Assembly: GCA_963210315.1 (NCBI GenBank)
Contig: OY723265.1
Coordinates: 558,001 to 622,000, forward strand
Direction: 5' to 3'
DNA: 64,000 bases
DNA from: Rhynchopus euleeides
Lineage: Eukaryota > Euglenozoa > Diplonemea > Diplonemida > Diplonemidae
Positions within the stretch are counted from its first letter, which is position 1; the number at the start of each line of letters is the position of its first letter. The notes under the pieces are model-generated. The model did no database searches. It was given only the letters and a program-made list of their open reading frames with translations, and was not told where the DNA came from. Of the stretch, positions 18,126 through 27,300 are shown in pieces. Made by a program: the position numbers and the translations under genes.

Positions 18126-19973
18126 TCAATCGACCGTCTCGATGCGTTGGGGCGATTCGCCAGACTCTGTTGCTTCCCGCCCACCCCATCCGGCCCCACT
18201 GCCCCCTCCAAGGCCGGCAGACCCGACGACAACCGCCCAAGCCTCCGGCTGGTGCGCGCCGAGGATATGCTTGTGGGACCCGGTGCAGTTGAGGAAGGTG
18301 GCTGCCGCCTCGATGGGCCGTGTCGCGCACACCATCAGCCTTTCGATCAGCAGCCTGTCCTTCGCCTCCGCCTCCACCATAGCGGAGGTCTGCACCGACA
18401 GGCACTCCCAGTGGTGCAGGCCATACGCATACTCGAGGGATGTGCAGAACTCACTGTATATCGCCTTCACCCCATCCTCAAACTGGAGCTCCATGCCTGC
18501 CACCACATCGCGCACCCTCTGCTGTGCGATGCCAGACACGGCACGCCGCGCCGCAAACCCTCTCCCCACCCTCTGCAGGGCCCCGATGTGCTCTCTCTGA
18601 TCATGCAGGTGCTGGTGGACCCGGTGCTCCGCAAGCACATTTAGAATCATCGACCTCTCTCTCAGACTCTCATGCAGCATATACTCGGAGATACACCGAT
18701 GCCCCGCAGCACGCACTGCGTCGAACTGGCCACCCTGGTTATACAGAACACCTCCATTCTTCTCCTGGGCAACAGTGTAAATTGGATGCTTGTCTTGATA
18801 CTGCCGACGCCGCTCCGCCCGCTCCTCCTTCGCCATCGCCCTGCGGAGGGACTGCACGATAGAGCTCTGCAGCGCTGTCCGCGCATCATACTCCGCGTTG
18901 CATACCCCCTCCCTTTGGAACGACTCCGGCACAACCGCCTTCATCAGAACCCTCCTGGGGTGTATCGCCACCGCATCAAACCCCACCCCCTCCGCAACAC
19001 ACAGCGCATGTCTCGCCTCCCCCTCTTCCGTCCGCACCGTGATCAGCATATCCACAACCGTCGAATCGCTCCTCGGAGCTGCCTCCGGAGGGCGTGCCGC
19101 CTGCACCGGGGGGTGCACCCGCCTCCCGGTATACCCGAGAAGCTCCTCAGTCGGGTTCCCAGGGGGGGGCGCGGGGCGGTGTGGGGGCAGTGTCTGCTGT
19201 GTGGGGGTGGACACCACCGTGGCGAGCTGCCGGCAGAACACCTTCATCTCCTCCACCTTGCGCAGCCACAGGTGGGAAGCGGAGGCGCGAGCACCGGCCT
19301 CCTCAAACACCAGCCGGGTGACGCTCAGCTCCGCGGCGGCAGCCGCGGAGATGCCGGAGCGGGAGATCTCCTCTGCGCGCTCCGTCTCGCGGAGGCCTTT
19401 GCGGCATGCCTCTACCACTCGCAGCAGCTCTGCCCGGGTGAGGTGCTCCAGCTCCTGCTGGGGGCGAGGCCTGAGTAGAGATTCCTGCGTGACAACGGCG
19501 CTGAATATCAGCTCCTCCGCGTTGGCGATGGACTCCCTCCCGACCTCCTCCATCTCGGGGAGCTCCCTGGAGAGGCGGGACACCAGGGGGATATCGCGGA
19601 CAAACTCGGCGGCGATCACCCCGCGCGCGACACGCTCCGCTTTGTGAACCTCCTTCCGGTGCTTCACTTCGCGCACCCCCAGCTTGGCGCTCGCCGGGCG
19701 CCGCGACACCCCAACCCCACCCCCACCCTGGGAACCCCTCCTCTCCCGCGTCCCGCTTGAGGGGCGTGATCTGGCGGTGGCAGATCCAGGCTGAAAATCC
19801 GCCTCGTGATGCTGGCATGCGGATGCCGGTGGGTGTGGGTGCGGCGGTGGTGCGCCGGAAGGGGGTGGCTGCTGCGGCGGCGCGCCCGGGATGCACTTCG
19901 CATGGCTGTAGGGGGGGGCGGTGGCGAGCCCTGCGGCGGGTGCCCCGTGGATGTCGGGGAGGGCGGTTACCAT
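18126..19973 (-). CDS. IQ-motif protein of unknown function
   Basis: I chose the ATG at 19973 (MVTALPDIHGAPAAG, 615 aa), because the frame upstream is a low-complexity Pro/Thr stretch from C-rich DNA. The N-terminal 100 residues are Pro/Gly/His-rich and disordered. The central and C-terminal parts are Glu/Arg/Ala-rich and mostly helical. Near 18600-18540 an IQ motif is visible (LQRVGRGFAARRAV, matching [IL]QxxxRGxxxR), which binds calmodulin or myosin light-chain-like proteins. The end is TGA. No introns are needed. A cytoskeletal or ciliary role would fit IQ plus helical composition, but this is inference; I recognise no family. Confidence 0.7.
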   Translation of the reverse strand: MVTALPDIHGAPAAGLATAPPYSHAKCIPGAPPQQPPPSGAPPPHPHPPASACQHHEADFQPGSATARSRPSSGTRERRGSQGGGGVGVSRRPASAKLGVREVKHRKEVHKAERVARGVIAAEFVRDIPLVSRLSRELPEMEEVGRESIANAEELIFSAVVTQESLLRPRPQQELEHLTRAELLRVVEACRKGLRETERAEEISRSGISAAAAAELSVTRLVFEEAGARASASHLWLRKVEEMKVFCRQLATVVSTPTQQTLPPHRPAPPPGNPTEELLGYTGRRVHPPVQAARPPEAAPRSDSTVVDMLITVRTEEGEARHALCVAEGVGFDAVAIHPRRVLMKAVVPESFQREGVCNAEYDARTALQSSIVQSLRRAMAKEERAERRRQYQDKHPIYTVAQEKNGGVLYNQGGQFDAVRAAGHRCISEYMLHESLRERSMILNVLAEHRVHQHLHDQREHIGALQRVGRGFAARRAVSGIAQQRVRDVVAGMELQFEDGVKAIYSEFCTSLEYAYGLHHWECLSVQTSAMVEAEAKDRLLIERLMVCATRPIEAAATFLNCTGSHKHILGAHQPEAWAVVVGSAGLGGGSGAGWGGREATESGESPQRIETVD

Positions 19974-20743
19974 GCAGGCAGGGGGGGGGGGGGGGTGGGG
20001 TATCCTGTTGGTTGGATGGGTTGGGTTGGTGAGGGAATGGGGTGTGGGGGGGGTGGTGGCAAGAGGGGGTTTGATTGTAGAAAGTAGCGGTGGCAAGAGG
20101 GGGGGGGGGGTTTTTTTTGATCGTCGAGAGTGAATGGAAAAGTAAACCTCCCAGCACCTTCTCGCAATGTTAGTCCTTTTTGTAGTCACCACACCAGATA
20201 TGTTGTACAAGGCAGATCAATGCACAACGGGAGAGGCAAGAGGGGGGGGGAGTGTGATAACTCTGAGCCAGGGGGGTCTTCGCTGGCCGTTATGATTCGT
20301 TATTCTTCGTCAGTTTTTCACCTAGTTTCCTTAGGAAAATGCACCAAAAATGCACTGACGATCACCCCGTAGCGAAGACCCCCCCAGGAGCCTTTTTAAG
20401 TTCGAAAAAAGAAACCTTGCTCTGCGCACGGTGGGGAGGGCGGGGGAGGGGCGGTGGCGAAGAGACTGGAGGCGTGCTGTGGAATCGTCCTACGTCCGAT
20501 TGTGAGAACCAGTGAGGGGCAGGGAGCAGTACCGGCTTAGAGAATACCAAGGCGCTGAGATACGGCCTCCCCACCCACACGTGTGCCTGGGGGGTGATGG
20601 CACTGGTGGTGCCTTGCCGCATCCGCCCCAAGACGGGGCGGGTGCGGCCACACCGGAGAAGGGTGCGGCAGGCCGGGGTGGTGGGGCGCTGCCGCACAGG
20701 AGAAGGGCAAGTGGTGCAGTGCACCTGAGACAAGGGTGTGCCC
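19974..20743. other. Intergenic between two minus-strand genes; contains a MITE
   Basis: This holds the presumed promoter of the IQ-motif gene and the 3' flank of the polyQ gene. It contains poly-G tracts at 19980-19997 and 20099-20112 and a small TIR element at 20272-20384. No further gene is seen. Confidence 0.5.
20272..20384. mobile_element. Short TIR element (MITE), GGGGGTCTTCGCT termini
   Basis: Left terminus GGGGGTCTTCGCT and right terminus AGCGAAGACCCCC are inverted repeats about 113 bp apart. The flanks carry CCAG on both sides, a possible target duplication. A related element lies at 47552-47674. It has no coding capacity. Confidence 0.6.
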
Positions 20744-21671
20744 CTATGGGGCGGTGTAGTGCTGCTCCAGCAGCTGCGCGGTGGTGGCGGCAACCTGCGT
20801 GGGGAGGGTGTGGGTGTGAGGGAGGCAGCAGAGGGGCATAAGGATCGCCATGTGTGTGCGGCCTACTGCAGGATACACTCGGCAAACCGAGGGCACCCTG
20901 AAGCAAGGCATGCAGGCATACCAAGTACTTCTCGTGTGTGTCGGCGAGCACTGCCTCCGACAGTGCCCTGCGCTCCTCGCGCAGCAGGCGTGCCTGCAGC
21001 ACGGCAGCCGCACAGCTCTTCAGCATCGCGTCGACCTGTGCGCTCGATGCTGCGTCCCCCTCGTGCACAGCCTGCAGGCGCTGCTCGAAGACGCGCAGCC
21101 CTGCGTCGGGCTGCGGTGCCTCCTGCGCCTGTGCAGCACGGTGCTGCGCATCGCTCAGCGCTGGCGGCGGCATCGCATCATGCGGCTGCACAGCGTTGGT
21201 GGGCGGGTCGGGAGTGGGGCCCTCAGGGGCACGCGCCTCCTGCTGAGCCTGCTGCTGCTGCTGCTGCTGCTGCTGGGGCAGTGGCAGGGGTTTGTTGGAC
21301 TGCGGCAGAGGCACAGACCGTGCACTGGCTCCAGCCCCAGGGTGTGGCCTGGGGCTTGCGTCGGGGATGCTGCGCTGGCTGGACTGCGCCAGCGACATGG
21401 TGGCCTGGCGCTGCAGGCTTGCGTGCTGTGTGCCTGCCTCTGCAGCCTGCTGCTGCTCAGGGACAGGCGTGGCGGCGGGGCGCTGCTCCAGCTGCCCCTC
21501 CTCCGGCATGGCGAAGTCGTCGCCAGGGCCGAATGCAAAACCGCCGCCCGCACCACCGGCGCCACCCGAGAAACCCCACATGTCACTGCCCTCCGTGTCG
21601 AACCCGCCTGCAGGCAGCTCGAACATCTGGTCGTCCTGCCCATCCAGCTTCATGTCGTCCAGGAAGTTCAT
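20744..21671 (-). CDS. PolyQ protein of unknown function, two exons
   Basis: Exon 1 is 21671-20922 and exon 2 is 20794-20744, joined in phase 0 across an intron with a GTATGC donor (20921-20916) and a C-rich tract ending in CACGCAG (20795). The spliced protein has 266 aa: an acidic, Gly/Phe-rich start (MNFLDDMKLDGQDDQMFELP, then GGAGG and FGPGDDF), a Gln-rich middle with a CTG-encoded polyQ run (21246-21277), and a helical C-terminal part ending AATTAQLLEQHYTAP before TAG. The start is the first Met of a plausible protein. Retrotransposon E2 lies head-to-head about 125 bp upstream, in a (GT)n tract that may have been part of the promoter or leader. I do not recognise the family. Confidence 0.6.
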
Positions 21672-21795
21672 CTCCGTGTGTGCAACACAGCAGGGCCTGG
21701 CAGGATGGGATGGTGATGGCGGGAGGGCCCTGGCTAGCACAGCACAGAACACCGCAGTTCGTGCGGCGATCTTTCGCCCTTCAGCATCACAGAAG

Positions 21796-21818
21796 ACACA
21801 CACACACACACACACACA
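21796..21818. repeat. (CA)n tract at the 5' border of E2
   Basis: About 23 nt of alternating A and C directly precede the E2 leader. The matching tract at the 3' end of E2 lies at 30559-30576, so E2 sits inside a CA microsatellite. Confidence 0.85.
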
Positions 21819-21844
21819 GGAGGAGAGAGGGATACACGGGCAGG

Positions 21845-24364
21845 ATGTCACAGGCCGACCTCCACGGGGTCTCCTCCGGGAACACCGGCTCCCAGGCCGG
21901 TGGCCAACAGGCCGCCCCCCTGCCCCCCCTCGAATTCACGGAACCTCGCAGATACGAGCTCCAACCCCTTCCCCCCCTCTATGGTGCCGCCCACGTGCGC
22001 ACCATTCTCGACCACCTCCGGTGGGAGGCGGCGCTGGACAGCCTGGAGGGCGGCGTCGCCGTCCTCGCTGCCGAGCAACCCCCCACCCACGGCACCCCCC
22101 CCACATGGACTCTAGTAGTCAACGGGAAGGAGGTGGTCCTGACGGACACGCTGCTCCTCGAGGAGCAGAAGCAGAGGGAGGCGGCCGCGAAGAAGCAGGC
22201 CGAGGAGGTGCTCCGCCTGAAGCGGCGCTATGAGAGCGTCCGCGACAGGCTCCAGGAGGAGCGCGCCACGGCCGCGAAGGCGGGAAGGTCTGCGAAGTCG
22301 CAGGCCAGCGGCACGGTTGGGCGGACCGGGCGTGGTGGCGGAGCAGCAGCGGCGGCGAAGCAGCAGGCGCAGCAGGCACAGCAGAGAGCTGCCCAGCTCC
22401 AGAAGGATCTGGAGAAGCTCGCCGGGCGCCTGCGGGAGCTCGGGCATGACCCCGCACCTGCCGCCGCCGACTCCGCCACGCAGGGCGACGGCGCGGCTTG
22501 TCAAGCCGAGCTGCAGGGCCTGCGCCGCCTCCTGCAGGACCAGGACGGCCACCGCAAGCGGCTGGAGGCCCAGCTGCTGACCCAGCAGGCACGGCAGGGC
22601 GAGCTGGGGCAGCGGATGGAGGCGATGCAGGGGCACCCGGGCCTGTCAGAGCAGTGGCTCGAAGACCGCCTGCGCCGCCAGGGGGAGCAGCACGCCGAGC
22701 AGGTGGCGCTGCTCGAGGCCCGGCTGGACAGCCACGCCCAGCAGCACGAGCTGCAGATGCAGCGCATGGGGGACCGCCTCGGCCGCCAGGAGGAGCAGCT
22801 GCAGGCGCAAGGGGCCCTGCTGAAGAGCCTCCAGGAGCGCCCCACCACCACACCCCCCACCACTACAGCCACTACGTCCACACTGAAAACGGAGCGTGAA
22901 CTAAAGGAGCGCAAGGCCCAGCTCCTGGAGGTCGCGAAGCACCAGCAGTCGATGGGCGTGACGGTCTCCCGCCTCCGCGAGCATGTCGAAGGGCTGGGCA
23001 AGGCGGTGGGTGAGGCAGCAGCGAGCACGGATCTGCAGAAGCTGGCTGCTGGGCTCACCGCCTTGGAGGGGCAAGGCCGCGCGCATGCGACGGATCTGAC
23101 TGCGTCGCGCAAGGGCTGGGAGGCCAGCCACAAGGCCCTCGAGGCCGACATGCAGGGCCAGCTCGCGCAGCGGGACCTCAAGCACCGGGCGCTTGAGGAG
23201 CGCCTCAGCGGCGCTTGCAAGGCCATGCTGAGCCTGCAAGCCGCGGAGGCGAGCGAGCAGACGCCCCTCTCCCACCACCAGGCGCAGCAGCTCCAGGCGG
23301 AGGTGGACGCGGTCAGGGCCGACCTGGAGGCGCAGCGCGGGCAGGAGCAGCAGCGCCTGGACGCGGCGGTGGCGGAGCTCCGCAGGGCGTGGGAGGCGCA
23401 GCAGGGGGAAGCCGCGGTGGGCGAGCTGCGGCGGCAGACGGAGCGCCTGGGGGTCACGGTGCGCGACCTGCGAGCCTCCTGCGAGGCTGACCGCAAGGAC
23501 GCCACGGCCGCCCAGCAGCAGTCGGAGCGGGCGACCGGGGAGCAGGTGGCCCGCCTCCAGAGCCGCCTGGATGAGGTGTGTGGGGAGCTGCGGGGGACCT
23601 GCGAGGCGCAGATGGCGCGGCACGGGGCCCAGCAGCTCAAGGCCCTTGCCGAGAAGGCAACCCAGCTCGACACTACCCTTCGAGCTGACCTCCAACAGGC
23701 AGGGAAGGAGGAGGGCGAGAGGGTGCAGCGCCAGCTGACGCAGCAGGCCAGCGAGCTCGGGCAGAGCTGGCAGGGCCTGCTAGAGGGGGTGCGCGACGCG
23801 GAGGAGCAGCGCAAGCTGCAACACCAGGAGATGCTCATCTCCGTGAGGCGGGAGCTGAGCGCTGCCACAAAGGGGCTGGGTGCGTCCAAGGGGGCGAAGG
23901 GCAAACCGCCGGCGGGGCCCACGGCCGGGCCGGCTGCGGATGCCCTGCCAGCACCCACAAAACCCGCCCGCTCCTCCCCCAGCACCACCACCACCACCAC
24001 CACCACCTCTGCCACCTCCGCCGCCTCTGACTCCTCCGCCCCTGCCCCGCCCAGTGATTCGAGCAGTAAACCCGTGACACCTATGGCACCCGGGGCACCA
24101 ACAACGTCGAGCGCCGCCCCGACCCCAGCGCAGCCAGCAGCAGTGCCGCCGGCAGCACCGGCGCCGCCTGCCCAGCCTGCCCCGCCGGCCCCACCCCTCC
24201 TCGAAGCCCTGACGCCCACGGCAGTTGGCGGGGATGAGGCCCCACCCTGTAGGGTGCCGGGAGCCAGCAGGAACGGGAGGACCAGGCAGGCCTCCATCAC
24301 GGCGTACCTGAAGCCTCGTTCCAACCGCCTTACCCCCTACCCGCAGAAGCCGGATGAGGAATAG
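21845..24364 (+). CDS. E2 ORF1: long coiled-coil gag-like protein
   Basis: The frame gives 839 aa from MSQADLHGVSSGNTG to KPDEE and TAG. The open frame extends further 5' through (CA)n into the neighbouring gene, but the ATG at 21845 is the first after the element border. Residues of about 95-680 are Glu/Gln/Arg/Leu/Ala-rich with continuous heptads, a very long coiled coil. Then comes a Ser/Thr/Pro/Ala linker and a conserved basic end. Near the C-terminus, QASITAYL (24287-24310) resembles a PCNA-interacting box. By position it is the RNA-packaging ORF1 protein. No zinc knuckle or RRM is evident. Confidence 0.8.
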   Translation: MSQADLHGVSSGNTGSQAGGQQAAPLPPLEFTEPRRYELQPLPPLYGAAHVRTILDHLRWEAALDSLEGGVAVLAAEQPPTHGTPPTWTLVVNGKEVVLTDTLLLEEQKQREAAAKKQAEEVLRLKRRYESVRDRLQEERATAAKAGRSAKSQASGTVGRTGRGGGAAAAAKQQAQQAQQRAAQLQKDLEKLAGRLRELGHDPAPAAADSATQGDGAACQAELQGLRRLLQDQDGHRKRLEAQLLTQQARQGELGQRMEAMQGHPGLSEQWLEDRLRRQGEQHAEQVALLEARLDSHAQQHELQMQRMGDRLGRQEEQLQAQGALLKSLQERPTTTPPTTTATTSTLKTERELKERKAQLLEVAKHQQSMGVTVSRLREHVEGLGKAVGEAAASTDLQKLAAGLTALEGQGRAHATDLTASRKGWEASHKALEADMQGQLAQRDLKHRALEERLSGACKAMLSLQAAEASEQTPLSHHQAQQLQAEVDAVRADLEAQRGQEQQRLDAAVAELRRAWEAQQGEAAVGELRRQTERLGVTVRDLRASCEADRKDATAAQQQSERATGEQVARLQSRLDEVCGELRGTCEAQMARHGAQQLKALAEKATQLDTTLRADLQQAGKEEGERVQRQLTQQASELGQSWQGLLEGVRDAEEQRKLQHQEMLISVRRELSAATKGLGASKGAKGKPPAGPTAGPAADALPAPTKPARSSPSTTTTTTTTSATSAASDSSAPAPPSDSSSKPVTPMAPGAPTTSSAAPTPAQPAAVPPAAPAPPAQPAPPAPPLLEALTPTAVGGDEAPPCRVPGASRNGRTRQASITAYLKPRSNRLTPYPQKPDEE
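24362..24364 (+). promoter_or_regulatory. In-frame UAG between E2 ORF1 and ORF2, candidate readthrough site
   Basis: After TAG the same frame continues GGG GGC GGG CGC and stays open into the OTU, endonuclease and reverse transcriptase domains. I stepped through every codon from 24365 to 24650 and found no other stop. E5 has the same stop at 59038-59040 followed by the same open frame. Readthrough is inferred; reinitiation at ATG 24758 is the alternative. Confidence 0.5.
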
Positions 24365-27300
24365 GGGGGCGGGCGCTCCGGCCAGCGGGGGGGACCCGCG
24401 CAAGAGATTAACGTTCCCCCTGGCCGGGGTGCCGACCACGTCTGGGGACAAATCACGTTCGCCGTCGGGCCCCCAGCCGCACCCCACCCCGAGAAACAGG
24501 AGGTCTCGGGGCGTATACAAACACCTCCACACACCCCAAGTAGAACCCCAACCCCAACATCACCCCCAACCCCACCTAGACCCAGCCGAGCCGCTGTACG
24601 GGCAGGAGATACCCGGGCAACGGCCCCGTGCTGGGACCCCGTAGATTTGGCGACAGGGGCAGGAGAACCCCGGCGCCTCCGTGGGGGGGGACAGGAGTAC
24701 TCCCCCTCCACCATAGAGCAAGACGAGCAGTGGTTGACGCATGCTGCAAGGAGACTGATGGCGCTCCGGGTACCAGTGCCGAAGGACGGCAACTGCCAGT
24801 ACGCCGGCCTTGCAGAGCAGTGCGCGGAGTGGACAGCAGGCGGGTTGCGTGCAGCGGTGGCGTCGTCCATGCGGCAAAACGCAGAGCGCAGGGCCTCGTA
24901 CGTGCCCGACCACGATGACCCGCAGGCCCCTACATCCTACGACGACTACGTCGAGAAGCAGACGCGCCCGGGGACATACGGAGACGCGGCTACCCTCCGG
25001 GTTGCGGCAGAAATTCTGGATGCCCAGGTGTGGCTGCTCGCCTCCAACAGCAAGCAATGCATGACCCGGTGTGGGGAGGGAGCCAAGGTGCTGGGCCTTA
25101 CGTGGAGGCCCTTCCACTACGATGTGCTCCGTTTCCCCCTTAGCCTGGCCCGGGAGCTAGCTGTGACGCCGACGAACCAGTGGGACATCCCTGCAGCCCT
25201 TCCTATGCCCACCCCGGCCACAGCGGACGGGACGCGAGTGCCTACGCCCGTCCAGGGGTCCACAGCGTCACCGCCCCCGCGGCGATTGCGGCATCCTGCA
25301 TATCAACTAACAACACCGGGAGTGATCAGGCTGGCGACAGCGAACGTAACGTCACTGCAGACGCACCTAGGCGACGTGGCGGGCCTGAAGGCGGATGTTG
25401 TGGCCCTGCAGGAAACCCGAGTCCCGGACCCGAGCAAGGGCACGCACAACGGCTACTTCGCAGCCCACGACTGGGCTATGCACTGGGGCAAGGGCATGCC
25501 CAGGGTCGCAGGCGCGAACGGCCGCGAACAAACAAGGCCCGGAGGTGTGGCTGTCATGGCGAAGGAGGGCCTTGTCGCGCAAGTGGTGCAGCCGAAGACC
25601 GCGCAGGAGCAGAAGTTGTACGACAGTACCCGCATGGTGCACGTAGTGCTAGCGATTGGAGACGGGAAAACGGCGCTTCATATCCTGAGCGTGTACGGCC
25701 ACTCGGGGACCGAAGTGGGTGAGCAGCGGGAAGCCCTCCTGCAAGAGACGCTCGACCTCGCAGCTGGGTTGGGGCAGGTGCCCGTGCTACTGATGGGGGA
25801 CCTCAACACCAACCCGGAAACCAGCGCCACGCTGTCCCAGGCGTGCCGGGTGGGCGGCTGGGTCGACGCGGCGACGACGCATGCGGAGCTCGCACAACAG
25901 AGCGTGCAGAACACGTGCTGGGCGTCGGAGAACGGCACTCGGCTGGACATCTGCCTGATGAACTCCTGCGCAGCGCCGGCCCTGCGTCGCGTTGAGGTGG
26001 CGAAGCGGGGGGACATACCCACGCACTGCCCGCTTTTTGTAGACCTAGACCTCACTGCCTTCCGCCGCCCCAAAAAGATCTGCATTCTTCCCACCCCTTT
26101 CCCTGCGGGTAAGCCCAAGCTGGGAGACGCTGCGGCGAGAGGGATACTGCAGGACGTGCTTGCAGAGGGGGAACTGCGCCACGGAGCAACGGCCGCGCAG
26201 CTCCTCCACCGAGCCTCCACCTGCGGCGAGCGTTTCCTAAAGCGTGTCCATGTAGGCCACCTGGAGAGGCAGGAAGCGGCCTACACAGGCAGAGCGGAGG
26301 GCTACCACATGCAGTGGTCGCGGGCGGCCACCAAGCACCACCCCGCCTCTGCACGGGGGGCCGGTGACACGAACACCCGGGCGAAGGACGGACTGTTGGG
26401 GAACCTCCGATGCCTCGTCCAAGAGGGTCTCAAGCGACTGCAAGCCGATGCACCGTACGGCCTCACGAATGGGGAGAAGCACGCCTGGAACGCCGCAAAG
26501 AAACGCCTGAGGGAGGGGGGCCTCCCCCAGGGGCTGCAAGCAGCGCTGACGAACACAACCTCGCAGTTGCCGGACCTGGAGATCCTGGAGCAGGCCCTCA
26601 TTGCCTTGGAGGGGTCGCAGAGGGGCATGTTCGACAGGCTCCGCGACGCGAGGATCCGCACGTGGAAGGCGAGGATGCAGAAAGCTTGGACATACGAGGC
26701 AGGGCAGGTGTTCGCGTACCTCGCAGATCGCTTCTGCGCTCCAGCCACCTTCATGCGGCGCGAAGACGGCTCTTTCACGGCCTGCCCCAAGGAGGCGGAC
26801 GAGCTGCTGAGGAGCGACACGGCGTGGGGAGGGTACTTCCGTAAGTACGCAACGACGCCAGAGCCCCGGTGGGACACCTTCCGCCAAAAGTACCTCCGCT
26901 TTCTCCCCGAGGTGGCTGACATGGAGTGCAAGACCATCACGGCAGAAGACGTTGGGAAGGCCTTGGCCAAGATGTCCACGTCCACCTCGCCGGGCCTGCA
27001 CGGTTGGCGGGTCCACGAACTGAGACAACTCCCGCACGAACTCCTCAGGCTCTTCGCGGAGGTGTTCAACGAAGTTGAACGGTCGGGCGAGTGGCCGGAG
27101 CAGCTGATGCACGCCATGATCTGCCTCATCCCCAAGCCTGGCAGCTCAGGAGAGCCACTCTCGCAGCGCCCCATCAGTATCACCCCCGTGCTGTACAGAG
27201 TGTGGGCAGCTATCCGGGTGAAACCGGCACTGAAGTGGTTGGAAATCATCGCGCCCGAAGACCTGCACGGCTGCCGGCCTGGCCACGGTGCGGAGGACCT

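Noticed and set aside
20738-21844. Upstream extension of E2 ORF1 to 20738
   Set aside because: It runs antisense through the polyQ gene and across the (CA)n border; the element itself starts after 21818.
22501-24324. 607-aa minus-strand frame opposite E2 ORF1
   Set aside because: Ser/Arg/Cys-rich shadow of a coiled-coil reading frame in GC-rich DNA.
24362-24364. Reassigned genetic code (UAG as an amino acid)
   Set aside because: The coiled-coil gene, the polyQ gene and the RNase H frames all end at UAG at plausible protein ends; readthrough or separate initiation explains the data more simply.
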